Shown here: positions 16,317 to 26,300 of the stretch, piece by piece
Numbering within the stretch: position 1 is the first letter of the stretch
Layout: every line of letters starts with the position of its first letter
Assembly: GCA_050331295.1 (NCBI GenBank)
Contig: JBHJGZ010000001.1
Coordinates: 124,001 to 188,000, forward strand
Length of the DNA stretch: 64,000 bases
DNA from: Kuafuiihalomonas sp050331295
GTDB taxonomy: Bacteria > Myxococcota > Kuafuiibacteriia > Kuafuiibacteriales > Kuafuiibacteriaceae
Direction of reading: 5' to 3'
Notes under the pieces: generated by a model
The model's database searches: none
Seen by the model: the letters and a program-made list of their open reading frames with translations, nothing else
What the model was told of the DNA's origin: nothing
Made by a program: the position numbers and the translations under genes

Positions 16317-17114
16317 ATGTTGGATCGGATCCGCTCGACCCTGACCCTCGGGTGCCTCGTCATGTCTTGGAGCCTCTGGGCAACCCCAACGTGGGCCTCG
16401 GGAAAGAGACCGGTGCCTGATTTGGCGGGTGTATGGGCGCAGCTCCAGGTCACCACTTCGGTCGTGGATGTCCCGTTCAAGGGGCGTGCCGAAACCGAGC
16501 TCCGAAGCCTGGCCCTGCTGGAGGTTCAGCAAGACCATCGAGAACTCTCAATCCGAGAGACGATTTGTAGCCTTCAGTCCCAGGGACCCACGCCCATCAT
16601 CCAGACCGCCTATCCGCCCCGTTTTCGAGATGCGTTGTCTGGCCACGAACGGAGCGCTGTCTTGACGTACGACGGAGGGGCATGGCGCTACACCGAGCCC
16701 AAGAGCTACCGCACCAACGGAGCCCGACTGCGGGACCCGCCGGGAGAACGCTTGCCGGAAGAGCCCGAGGATCCGCGGGTGCTCGATGCCGACCACGACG
16801 GAAAGCCGGGCCTCACGGTTTTGGTGAGGGGATGGGTGGAGGGAGAGGTTTATCTGGTGCAGCGCGGTTGGTCGGAGCTCTCCGGGATCGTCCGCTCTGG
16901 TCGTCAGATCGAAGGCCAGGTTGCATGGGCCTCCGAGCAGCGGGTCTTGGACGCGACGTCGCGGCTTCTCACCCGCGCACCGAAAGCCCGACCGCACCCT
17001 CAGGACGGCCGAAGCTTCTTCCGCATGGCCCGCGTGCCGCGGCGGGCAACCTGCGCGGAACTCCTCCCTCGCGCCGACCGAATTTTCGGAACGACCGGCC
17101 TCGCGCGGCTTTGA
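16317..17114 (+). CDS. Exported protein of unknown function
   Basis: The 265-residue protein has a signal peptide (MLDRIRSTLTLGCLVMSWSL, cleavage near ASG). The mature part starts PVPDLAGVWAQLQVTTSVVDVP, a lipocalin/FABP-like opening. It also contains DADHDGKPG, a calcium-loop-like Asp cluster at about residue 158. No family is recognised. The C-terminus is Arg/Ala rich. ATG 16317 gives the signal peptide; an upstream in-frame ATG at 16257 does not. The next gene, a DUF6607 lipoprotein, lies 78 bp downstream on the same strand. Confidence 0.65.
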   Translation: MLDRIRSTLTLGCLVMSWSLWATPTWASGKRPVPDLAGVWAQLQVTTSVVDVPFKGRAETELRSLALLEVQQDHRELSIRETICSLQSQGPTPIIQTAYPPRFRDALSGHERSAVLTYDGGAWRYTEPKSYRTNGARLRDPPGERLPEEPEDPRVLDADHDGKPGLTVLVRGWVEGEVYLVQRGWSELSGIVRSGRQIEGQVAWASEQRVLDATSRLLTRAPKARPHPQDGRSFFRMARVPRRATCAELLPRADRIFGTTGLARL

Positions 17115-17192
17115 CCGCCACGCGCCGACCATAAGGCGGCGCGGCCAGCCGGGTTCCGATGTGGGAAAGCGGGCCGGCGCCCGGAGGCATCG

Positions 17193-18437
17193 ATGATAGC
17201 CTCGGACCGCATGACTGCTGGCTTCATCGACTCCATCATGGCCCAGACCTGGAGAATCGCTCTCCTCGCGTCGTTGGGCGCAAGCGCTTGCGCAACCACC
17301 CAGGCTGGTTCTTCGCCGGCGGATTCACCCCCGGTGCCCGCAGCCTCGGCATCGACCCGGCCCTCCGGCGCCCCTGAGGCCGTCGAGGCACAGGATTATG
17401 GACGCACGGTATCGGGTCGGGGCCTGGTTCCCTTCGCATGGCCGTTCGAACCGCCAAAGCGCATGCAGCCGCGAGGGGGGACCACGCGCGGCACCCCGGT
17501 CACCCTCGCCTCATCGACCGCCCCGGAGTTCGCCGCGTACCTGGAATCGAGCGCTACGGCTCCGAAGGTTCGGGACCGAAGAGCCATCCTTGCCATGGCT
17601 GGAGACTATCGAGTGAGTTTCCAGTTCACCGAAATCGCGGGGTTCGGGGCGGATTACGAGCCTCCGCAGCCCTATTTTTCATGGGGAACGGAGCACGTTC
17701 ACGTTCTCGAAGACCGCGACGACTTCGTGAGTCTCCAACATACCCTGGTCGTGTACCTTCAAAAGGACGATGGGGGCATCGAGGGACCCATCGTGATCAA
17801 GCACTGGCGTCAGGATTGGACGTACGAAGACGATCGAATGCTGGTGTTCGAGTCGCCTCGGACCTGGCGCTCCGTCGTGAGTCCACCGGAGTCGGGTTCT
17901 TGGACGCAAGCAGTGTATCAGGTGGATGACTCCCCCCGCTACGAGGTTCGGGGGCGGTGGGTTCATCACCAAGGCGGTGCATATTTTGAAACGAGCTCGG
18001 CTCCCAGGCCGCTGCCGCGGCGAGAATTCTCGGTCCGAGGCGACTATGACACCCTCCGGAGCCAGTTCCGCATCACGCTCACCCCGACGGGCTGGGTGCA
18101 CGAAACGACGAGCCTGAAGGTCGCGGCGGGCGAGCGGGTCCTGGCGCGGGAGATCGGCGTGAATCGCTATGAGCGGATACTTTCTCCCGATGTGGCAGGA
18201 CCGGCGCGCTCTTACTGGGACGAGACCGGTGCCTACTGGAAGGCGGTCCGACGGGCATGGTCCGACCACAGCCGCGATGAGGTATTGTCGCTTCGAGCGA
18301 AGGTCGAGGACAAGAAGCTGTTCGAGCACCACTTCGAGTTCGCGGCTCGCCTGCAGGACGAGGACCTCCCCTCGGCGGAGGTGGAGCGGCATGCCCGAGA
18401 GACGGTCGAGAGATTCCTTTCGCAGGAAGGGAAGTAG
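17193..18437 (+). CDS. DUF6607 family lipoprotein
   Basis: The 414-residue protein has a lipoprotein signal ending near GASAC (Cys33) and a Pro/Ala/Ser-rich linker. The body shows the DUF6607 features: MAGDYRVSFQFTEIAGF, SWGTEHVHVLEDRDDFVSLQH, VIKHWRQDWTYED and RYEVRGRWVHHQGG. The function of the family is unknown; these are envelope proteins. GGAGG 5 nt before the ATG supports this start. Family assignment is from memory of the motif order. Confidence 0.7.
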   Translation: MIASDRMTAGFIDSIMAQTWRIALLASLGASACATTQAGSSPADSPPVPAASASTRPSGAPEAVEAQDYGRTVSGRGLVPFAWPFEPPKRMQPRGGTTRGTPVTLASSTAPEFAAYLESSATAPKVRDRRAILAMAGDYRVSFQFTEIAGFGADYEPPQPYFSWGTEHVHVLEDRDDFVSLQHTLVVYLQKDDGGIEGPIVIKHWRQDWTYEDDRMLVFESPRTWRSVVSPPESGSWTQAVYQVDDSPRYEVRGRWVHHQGGAYFETSSAPRPLPRREFSVRGDYDTLRSQFRITLTPTGWVHETTSLKVAAGERVLAREIGVNRYERILSPDVAGPARSYWDETGAYWKAVRRAWSDHSRDEVLSLRAKVEDKKLFEHHFEFAARLQDEDLPSAEVERHARETVERFLSQEGK

Positions 18438-18674
18438 CCGCCTCCCGTCGTCGAAGGTTCGTGCTCGATGACTGTGCCGAGACGCCGGGCGCCGGGCCTG
18501 GATGAGGGCCGGCCGCGCGATCTTGGGCTCAGCATGGCATTGCGGCGCGACGAATCTCGCAGAGGTGGCTGGGTGGATGGTGTCAAGGCTCCGAACTGCA
18601 CGATTCGCGGTTCCGTGCGTGGTACGCATGTTCTCGTTGCCGCGGACTCGGGGGTCGAAGAGGGTTCATAGAGG

Positions 18675-20126
18675 ATGACCGCGCTTCGACATCAAAAAAC
18701 AAAAATCGTCGGGACCGTCGGCCCTGCTTCGGATTCCCAAGAGATGCTGGAGCGCCTCATCGATGCGGGACTGAACATCGTGCGACTCAACTTCGCGCAC
18801 GGTGACCACGCTTCCCACGCCGAGGTCGTGAAGAGGGTCCGTATGGCGGCGGCCGGGAGGGATCGGCGGGTGGCCATCTTGGGAGACCTTCCGGGGCCCA
18901 AGATGCGGATCGGGAAGCTGGACCCGGACCCGGTCTGCCTCATCGACGGCGCTCCTTTTTGCCTGACGACCCGAATGGTCGTGGGAGACGAAAGCCATGC
19001 TTCGCTCAGCTTCGACGCGCTTCCGAACGTGGTTTCGCCCGGCGATAAGATCTTTTTGAACGACGGCTTCATCCAGCTGAACGTCGAACGCATCGAGGGA
19101 ACCGACGTGCACACCGTGGTCGCGGTGGGAGGAGAGCTTCGCTCGAACAAGGGTGTGAATTTTCCAGGCATCGATCTCGGCGTGAGCGCATTCACCGAAC
19201 AAGACCACGAGCACCTTCGCTTCGCCAAAGAGATGGACCTGGACGCGGTGAGTCAGTCGTTCGTGCGGAGCGCCGACGACATTCGCACGGTCAGGCGAGC
19301 GGCGCAGGATTTGGATTTCGACCCGCTTCTCATCGCCAAGATCGAGCGAGCGGAAGCGATCGACCACATCGAAGACATCCTGGACGAGGCCGACGGCATC
19401 ATGGTGGCTCGGGGCGATCTCGGGGTCGAGATCCCCATCGAAGATGTGGCGCCGATTCAAAAACGCCTGATCCGAGCCGCCAACCTGGTGGGGAAGCCGG
19501 TGATCACGGCGACCCAGATGCTCGAATCGATGACCCAGAACAGTCGACCTACCCGGGCCGAGGCCACCGACGTGGCCAATGCCATCTTCGACGGTACCGA
19601 CTGCGTGATGCTGTCGGGGGAGACGGCCACCGGTCGGTACCCGACGGAAGCGGTCGCGACCATGCGGCGGATCGCCGAACGCACCGAACCTCTGGCCAGC
19701 AGCTCCGAGCTCGTCAATATCTTGGAACGCGCGAAGACCATGGGATGGCTGAGCAAAGAGGACCTGACGCCATTCACCGCCTTTTGGCTGGCCCGCGAAC
19801 TGGACGCGTGTGCCTTGGTGGTTCCGACCAAAGATGGCCGCACTCCCCGCCGCATGTCCCGGTTTCGTCCCCAAGTCTGGGTCTTGGCGGTCGCATCGGA
19901 CGAGGAGATGTGTCGAAAGCTCGAGTTTTCATATGGGGTTCATGGCGTCGTCGGCACCAAGCCTCCCGCGGGGTGGGTGGCGTATGTGCGTACGCTCCTC
20001 ACGGAGCTCGGGATCAACGGTGATATCGCGGTGCTGGTGCGAACGGCGGCCGGAATCGAAGACGGCTACTCGAGTCACTTCGACATCGTCGATCTCAAGC
20101 CAGGGACGGCCGATCTGCGGCCGTAG
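18675..20126 (+). CDS. pyk: Pyruvate kinase
   Basis: The 483-residue protein matches pyruvate kinase along its length: QKTKIVGTVGPAS, NIVRLNFAHGDHASH, LLIAKIERAEAIDHIEDIL, IMVARGDLGVEIP, KPVITATQMLESM, RPTRAEATDVANAI and MLSGETATGRYP. It makes ATP and pyruvate from phosphoenolpyruvate in the cytoplasm. The end is 25 bp from the convergent glycogen phosphorylase gene. The 237-bp upstream gap shows no clear promoter to my reading. Confidence 0.97.
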   Translation: MTALRHQKTKIVGTVGPASDSQEMLERLIDAGLNIVRLNFAHGDHASHAEVVKRVRMAAAGRDRRVAILGDLPGPKMRIGKLDPDPVCLIDGAPFCLTTRMVVGDESHASLSFDALPNVVSPGDKIFLNDGFIQLNVERIEGTDVHTVVAVGGELRSNKGVNFPGIDLGVSAFTEQDHEHLRFAKEMDLDAVSQSFVRSADDIRTVRRAAQDLDFDPLLIAKIERAEAIDHIEDILDEADGIMVARGDLGVEIPIEDVAPIQKRLIRAANLVGKPVITATQMLESMTQNSRPTRAEATDVANAIFDGTDCVMLSGETATGRYPTEAVATMRRIAERTEPLASSSELVNILERAKTMGWLSKEDLTPFTAFWLARELDACALVVPTKDGRTPRRMSRFRPQVWVLAVASDEEMCRKLEFSYGVHGVVGTKPPAGWVAYVRTLLTELGINGDIAVLVRTAAGIEDGYSSHFDIVDLKPGTADLRP

Positions 20127-20151
20127 ATCCTCGGATGTGGGCCTTACCCAG

Positions 20152-22650
20152 TCAGTCTGGAATCGGAACCGGCATGGGTTCGACTTTCCAGATATCCCGG
20201 CAGTAATCCTGGATGCTCCGGTCCGAAGAAAACTTCCCCATCCGGGCGGAGTTCAAGATGGACATGCGGGTCCATCGCACCGGGTCGCGCCACGCCTTGG
20301 CGACTTCCTCCTGGCAGTCGAGATAGGACTGAAAATCCGCCAGCACCAGATAGGGGTCGTGGTGCAGAAGGTTTTGAACCAGCGGCTTGAAGAGCTCTCG
20401 GTCTCCACCCGAGAAGTCACCGAAGCTGATTCGGTCGATGACCGCCTTGAGCTCTGGATTGCCCTCGTAGACGTCGTGCGGCCGATAGCCCTCCGCCTTT
20501 CGTTGCTGCACCTCGTCCGTGGTGAGGCCGAATAGAAAGAAGTTCTCGGCTCCCACCTCTTGGCGGATCTCCAGGTTCGCGCCATCCAGCGTTCCGATGG
20601 TCAAAGCGCCGTTCATGGCAAACTTCATGTTGCCAGTACCCGAGGCTTCCTTTCCCGCCATGGAGATTTGCTCGGACAGGTCGGCGGCCGGATAGATGTG
20701 CTGAGCGAGCTTCACGCTGTAGCCCGGGACGAAGATGACCTTGAGTCGGTCCCGGACGTCGGGGTCTCGATTCACCACCTCGCCGACGGCATTGACCAAC
20801 TTGATGATCAACTTCGCCATGAAGTAGCTCGGCGCCGCTTTGCCCCCGAAGATCACCGTCCGGGCGGGCGGGTCGTAGTTTGGATCCGACTTCATGCGGT
20901 TGTAGAGCGCGATGGCGTGAAGCACGCATAGATGCTGGCGCTTGTACTCGTGGATTCGCTTCACCAGAATGTCGAAGATACTGGTCGGGTCGGTCACGAA
21001 TCCGGTCCGTTCCTGGATGATCTTGGCGAGATGTTCTTTGTCGGCGATCTTGACCGCCCGCCATTCGTGTTGAAAGGCCGGGTCGTCGGCGAACGCCTCC
21101 AGCTTACGGATCTCGCTGTAGTCTCGAATGAAGCCGTCCCCGATGCGCTTCGACACCAATTCGGTGAGGTCTGGGTTGCTCAGCGCTACGAACCGACGGG
21201 GCGTCACGCCGTTCGTCTTGTTGCTGAACTTCTCGGGCCACAATTCGAAGAAGTCTCGCAGAACGCTGTTCTTCAAGAGCTCCGTGTGAAGGGCTGCAAC
21301 CCCGTTGATGGCATGGGACCCGACGCACGCCAAGTGGGCCATTCGCACCGAACGACTTCCCTCCTCATCGATGATGGACATGCGGCGGATGCGGTCGTCG
21401 TCGCCCGGAAAACGCCCGCGAACCTCGTCGATGAAGCGCTGATTGATCTCGTAGATGATCTCGAGATGGCGAGGAAGCACGCTTTGGAAGAGGCCCAGAG
21501 GCCATTTCTCCAACGCCTCCGGAAGCAGCGTGTGGTTGGTATAGGCCATCGTTCGGGTCGTGATGTCCCAGGCGTGATCCCATTCGAAGAAATGTTCATC
21601 GACGAGAAGGCGCATCAGCTCGGCGACCGCAATGGCCGGATGGGTGTCGTTGAGCTGGACCGCGAACTTCCGATGGAAGCCGTCGAGCTCGTCGTTGAGC
21701 TGAAACTGAAGGCGAATCATGTCTTGGAGCGAGCACGTGACGAAGAAGTACTGCTGCTCGAGCCTCAAGCGCTTACCTTCCAACGGCTCGTCATTGGGGT
21801 AGAGGACCTTGGAGATATTTTCGGAGACGACCATGTCGTCCACGGCCCCGTAGTAGTCTCCCACGTTGAAGGCCTGAAAATCGAAGCGCTGATGGGCTTC
21901 GGCCTTCCAAAGACGGAGCAGGTTGCAGTTGCCCACTCTGTAGCCCAGGATCGGCGTATCGTACGCGACTCCGAGGACCTCTCGCTTCGGTATCCAGCGG
22001 ACCCGATACCGTCCGTTGGGGTCGACCCAGTGTTCCGTGCGACCGCCGAGCTTTACGGTGAAGGTGATCTCGGGACGCGGTACCTCCCATGGATTCCCGA
22101 GGTGGAGCCAGGTGTCACTCTGCTCGACCTGCCACCCGTCCCGAATGGTCTGGTCGAAAATCCCGAACTCGTAGCGAATGCCATATCCGATACAAGGAAT
22201 CTGCAGCGTGGCCAGAGATTCGAGGTAGCAGGCGGCCAGCCGACCCAGCCCTCCGTTTCCGAGACCCGGTTCCGCTTCCTGCTCGACGAGGGCGTCGAGG
22301 TCGACCCCCAGTTCTGCGACCGCCTGCCGGGTGTTTTGGGTGAGGCCCAGGTTGAGGAGGTTGTTTCCAAGGTGCGGCCCGAGCAAAAACTCCGCTGACA
22401 GATAACACACAGTCCTCGACTGTTTTTCGTAGTACGTATGGCCGGTTTTGACCCAGCGCTCCAGCATTCTATCCCGAATCGTGTACGCGAGGGCCATATA
22501 CTTGTCGTTCTGTGTCGCGACCTCGGGGAATCGAGCAAGAACGTAGAAAAGGTTGTCTCTGACGGCTTGTTTGATGGCTTCGACCGTGAAACCGGTCCGG
22601 ACGTCGACTCTATCGGCGGCCGGGGGAGCAGACTCAGACAGGCTGACCAT
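20152..22650 (-). CDS. glgP: Glycogen/starch phosphorylase
   Basis: The 832-residue protein is a full-length alpha-glucan phosphorylase: GNGGLGRLAACYLESLATL, YGIRYEFGIFDQ, FAVQLNDTHPAIAVAELMRL, TNHTLLPEALEKWPL, NKTNGVTPRRF, RIHEYKRQHL, and EASGTGNMKFAMNGALTIGT, which includes the lysine that holds pyridoxal phosphate. It releases glucose-1-phosphate from stored glycogen in the cytoplasm. Together with the convergent pyruvate kinase gene it forms a carbon-catabolism pair, though the two are transcribed separately. Confidence 0.97.
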   Translation of the reverse strand: MVSLSESAPPAADRVDVRTGFTVEAIKQAVRDNLFYVLARFPEVATQNDKYMALAYTIRDRMLERWVKTGHTYYEKQSRTVCYLSAEFLLGPHLGNNLLNLGLTQNTRQAVAELGVDLDALVEQEAEPGLGNGGLGRLAACYLESLATLQIPCIGYGIRYEFGIFDQTIRDGWQVEQSDTWLHLGNPWEVPRPEITFTVKLGGRTEHWVDPNGRYRVRWIPKREVLGVAYDTPILGYRVGNCNLLRLWKAEAHQRFDFQAFNVGDYYGAVDDMVVSENISKVLYPNDEPLEGKRLRLEQQYFFVTCSLQDMIRLQFQLNDELDGFHRKFAVQLNDTHPAIAVAELMRLLVDEHFFEWDHAWDITTRTMAYTNHTLLPEALEKWPLGLFQSVLPRHLEIIYEINQRFIDEVRGRFPGDDDRIRRMSIIDEEGSRSVRMAHLACVGSHAINGVAALHTELLKNSVLRDFFELWPEKFSNKTNGVTPRRFVALSNPDLTELVSKRIGDGFIRDYSEIRKLEAFADDPAFQHEWRAVKIADKEHLAKIIQERTGFVTDPTSIFDILVKRIHEYKRQHLCVLHAIALYNRMKSDPNYDPPARTVIFGGKAAPSYFMAKLIIKLVNAVGEVVNRDPDVRDRLKVIFVPGYSVKLAQHIYPAADLSEQISMAGKEASGTGNMKFAMNGALTIGTLDGANLEIRQEVGAENFFLFGLTTDEVQQRKAEGYRPHDVYEGNPELKAVIDRISFGDFSGGDRELFKPLVQNLLHHDPYLVLADFQSYLDCQEEVAKAWRDPVRWTRMSILNSARMGKFSSDRSIQDYCRDIWKVEPMPVPIPD

Positions 22651-22758
22651 GGCCGGTGTTTCCCACGCCGAGCACCCTGGAGGAAACAGGAAATGCGGCC
22701 CGCAGACAGTGCGAATGACGCACCGCCACGCGTTCGGCGAATGGGTACCTTACTCCGC

Positions 22759-23340
22759 TTAAGGGGCTGATTTCGACGCGGAATCCGTCACGTTTCGCGC
22801 TTCGCGGAGCACCTTGGCGGGACTCGTGAAGGCGAAGCCTCGGGCGCCGGTGTTGCTCATCATCACCGATTCCACCAGCGGGACGGAAATTGGCGTGTCG
22901 GATGTCCACTCGACCAGCAGATTGGCGCCCGGTCCGCCCTTCCGGTCTCCTTCCGGAATGAAGAAGACCAAGGAACCCAGGGGACCCAGCGTCTTGGGCT
23001 CAGTCAAGAAGGTATAAATCAATTCTCCGTCATTATCGTAGTAGTCTGCAAATCGAATGGTCAGAGACCTTGTCAGGTCCGTGTTTCGAATACTGACATT
23101 GGCGCTATATTGAGCGATCACACGTTGGTCGAAATGCAGAAGGCTGGAATATACCGGCACGTACAGAAGCTGGCTGCTCCGTTTGTGGACGTCGGAGTCG
23201 GGTATCGCGGAGGTTCCCGCGACCAACGGTCGAGATGGGTTGTGTTTCTTCGGCTTGCGATGGGACTGGGCTTCCTCGGGTGGCGAGGCGCAGGACGTCC
23301 ACCAGACCGCGCAAAGCACGCACAGCACGCCCTTCAGCAT
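22759..23340 (-). CDS. DUF3124 family lipoprotein
   Basis: The 193-residue protein has a lipoprotein signal (MLKGVLCVLCAVWWTSCAS). The domain that follows is typical of DUF3124: LLYVPVYSSLLHFD, ANVSIRNTDLTRSLTIRFADYY and FFIPEGDRKGGPGANLLVEW. The function of the family is unknown. The frame is open to 23562, but ATG 23340 gives the signal peptide. It lies 56 bp after the stop of the large synthetase gene on the same strand and could be co-transcribed with it. Confidence 0.8.
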   Translation of the reverse strand: MLKGVLCVLCAVWWTSCASPPEEAQSHRKPKKHNPSRPLVAGTSAIPDSDVHKRSSQLLYVPVYSSLLHFDQRVIAQYSANVSIRNTDLTRSLTIRFADYYDNDGELIYTFLTEPKTLGPLGSLVFFIPEGDRKGGPGANLLVEWTSDTPISVPLVESVMMSNTGARGFAFTSPAKVLREARNVTDSASKSAP

Positions 23341-23396
23341 ATGGTTTGGTACCTGCCATGGTGGCGTTCGAGCAAGAGCAGCCGGACCGATTGGTC

Positions 23397-26300
23397 TCAC
23401 AGGTCGGGGGCAAGGATTTCGAGGACGTCGACCAGAGGCTGTCCGGTCGGCGTCGAGAATCGAGTCTGACGGCCGAAGAGAACGGTGGGGGCGGATTCGA
23501 TTTCGAGAGCTTTCTGCACGTCCTCCGTAGGAGAGGCCTTCAGCAATCCCATCAACCGACATTGATGCGGAATTTGTAGCTCTGAGAAGACCGTGCCCAA
23601 CGGTTTCTCACCTCGAAGGATCGCGATCTTTGCTTCGGCGGGAAGGATGTCCATCGCAACGATGATGGCTGCTATGGCCGCTGGTCGCCCGGAGACGCCG
23701 CGTCGAAGAACGGTCTTTCGGGTATAATATCGGCCCTCCTGACGACTGGTGAGGATCTCGGGATGGATGGTCTGGCGAGTGTGCTGAGACAGTGCGCGGG
23801 TCAGCTGTTCATCGCGGTCCAGGAGGCGTCGCAGGGTCGGAGGGATTTCTTCGTGGTTCGCCGGCCGCAACTCGGGCTGCGATGCACCCTTGAAGGCCCA
23901 AATGCTTTCGAATCGATGAAAGTTCCAGCCCATCGGTATGCGGGGTTCGGAGAGGCCCAAAGCCTCCCGGACGAAGTTGGCGAAGGCCGGTGCCTGAGCG
24001 GGCTGGATCAGAAACCGATGGTCGCCGGGGACGCGAATGGACTCGATGGACGGACCGAATAGCCGAGTCCATTGAGCGTGATTATCCAATCCGAATACGT
24101 GCCGGGGCTCGTCTTCCGCGACGAACAGGACGGCGCGTTCCACCGAGAGTGTTCTAGGGCGATACGTCGCCACCGCTCGACGAAGACCGCGGCTCACGGC
24201 GTCGCTCCGGCGTTGGTGAAGAGGGATGTCTTCATCCTCGGCATTCCCACGCCCGGTCAGCCAGGCTCGCCCGACCTCGGCAAACGCCCGAACCTGATCG
24301 ATGAGGTAGCGAGCCCGAATCACTTCCGGCGTGAAGCAATCCACCAGCACCACGAGCTCGACCCGGCGGCCCATGCGTTTGAGGCGATGGGCGAGCTCCA
24401 GCCCCACCACGCCGCCGACCGAGAAACACAACAGAGCGATCGGCCCGGAAGGGGCCATTCTGGCCACCTCGTGCGCGCAGACGTGTGCGAGCCTGGGAAT
24501 ACTCGAGGTCGCCTGCTCTCCTTCGGCGCTCCCCGGGTAGTCGAAGGCGTAGGTTTGGATGGCGTCCTTCAGCTCCTTTCCCACCGCGCGAAACGTGAGC
24601 GCGTTGCCGCCGATCCCCGGCAGGCAAAAAAGGGTGGTGTCCGTAGCCTTTGATCCATCGCCAGAAAAGCGGACGATCCGCCGGGACGAGGGTGCGTACG
24701 CTGAGCGCTCCACCATGGCGGCGAGCCCGCGCGGGGTGGGGGCCTCGATGAGGGCGCTGATGTTGAGCGGGACGGCCAGCTGACGCTCGAGCGCGATGGA
24801 TAGCTCGACCGCCGTGATGGAGTCCCCACCCGATTCGAAGAAATCGTCGTCGAGGCCCATATCCGAGTCCTGCATCACCTCCCGGAACACCCGGAGGGTG
24901 GCTTCTTCGAAGACGCTCGTGGGCGACGTGTCCGGGTGCGATGCGGTTCTGAAGCGATGCTGCTCCAGCTTCGTGCGCGCCACCTTCCCCGACGCCGTGA
25001 GCGGAAGACCATCCAGCGCAACCAGTCGGGTCGGGATCATGTGGGGGGGAAGTTGATTCGACAGGTAGTTCCGAACCGGCTCCAGCGGCAGCTGCGGAGC
25101 GAAGAATCCGGCGATAAACGGGCTACCAGGGCCCGTCTCGACCAGCACGGCCGCCGCTTCCTCCACGCCTTGCACGCGAAGAAGCACTGATTCGATCTCC
25201 TCGAGCTCGATCCGAATCCCCCGAAGCTTGACCTGCGTGTCCATGCGCCCGAGGTGCACGAGGTCGCCGCTATCGAGTCGCCGTACCCAGTCCCCTGTAC
25301 GATAGGTTCTCTCGGTCTGGTTCGGTGCCGGCCGGAATCGGTCCCGAGTCAGGTCCGGGCGCTTCCAGTAACCTCGAGCGAAAAACTCCGACCGCAGGAC
25401 GAGCTCTCCTTCACCGGCGCCGGAAATCACCGACCCGGACCGGTCGACCAGCTCGACGGCCATGTCGTCATACGGGATCCCGATGGGTACGGTCGGGGTC
25501 TCGGGAAGCTTCGCCGACGGCGGGATGAAGAACCGGGTTACACAGCTCGTTTCGGTGGTCCCCATTCCGTTGTACAGCTCTACGTGGTCGCCGGCGATCC
25601 TTTGAAAAGATGAGACGTCGGAAGCGTAGAGAGGCTCGCCCGCCAACTGGATGGATCGAAGACTCTTCAGCTGCTCACCGGAGCGGCAGCGCGACGTCAT
25701 CCGGCGAAAAATGGTGGGGGTCGCATAGAGCAGCGTGACCTTTTGATTTTCGATCCAGTCCAGCATTGCGTCGACCGAATTCTGCTTCAGGTCGAAAGGA
25801 CATAGAGCTGCCCCTGAAAGAAAAGACCCAAATATACAGAATACAGAAGGTGTATAACTCGCGGGAAGAATGAGACCGATTCGGTCAGAAGACCGTACAT
25901 CGAGATCGGAACAATAGTGCCGCACGGACCGAAGTAAACTGCGTCTAGAATGGACGATCCCTTTCGGCTCTCCGGTGGTCCCGGAAGTGTACAACAGATA
26001 CGCTCCATCATCTCCGAGTTCCTCATCTGGGGGCACGACGCCGTCGGGATGCATCGCTTCCGGGTCCACTGCGATGTCTTCGAGGGTGAGGACCGGGATT
26101 GACCCGTTCGTGATGTGCTCGGCTCGACCTCGATACGACGCATGGGTGAGCACCGCTGCCGGTTCGGCGTGAGCGACCTGGCGGCGCAAGCGTGCATCCG
26201 GTGCATCGGGGTCGAGGGGGGTGTAGATGCGGCCAGATCGGCAAGTGGCGAGGATCGCCACCAATAGGTCGGCATCGTGCGGGAAAAGCAGCGCAATGGG

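Noticed and set aside
16317..17114. EF-hand calcium protein
   Set aside because: Only one Asp-rich loop (DADHDGKPG) is present and there is no second loop or flanking helix pattern.
20932..22398. Long plus-strand open frame (488 codons)
   Set aside because: It is antisense to glycogen phosphorylase, has no fold signature and an unnatural amino-acid mix; high GC produces such shadows.
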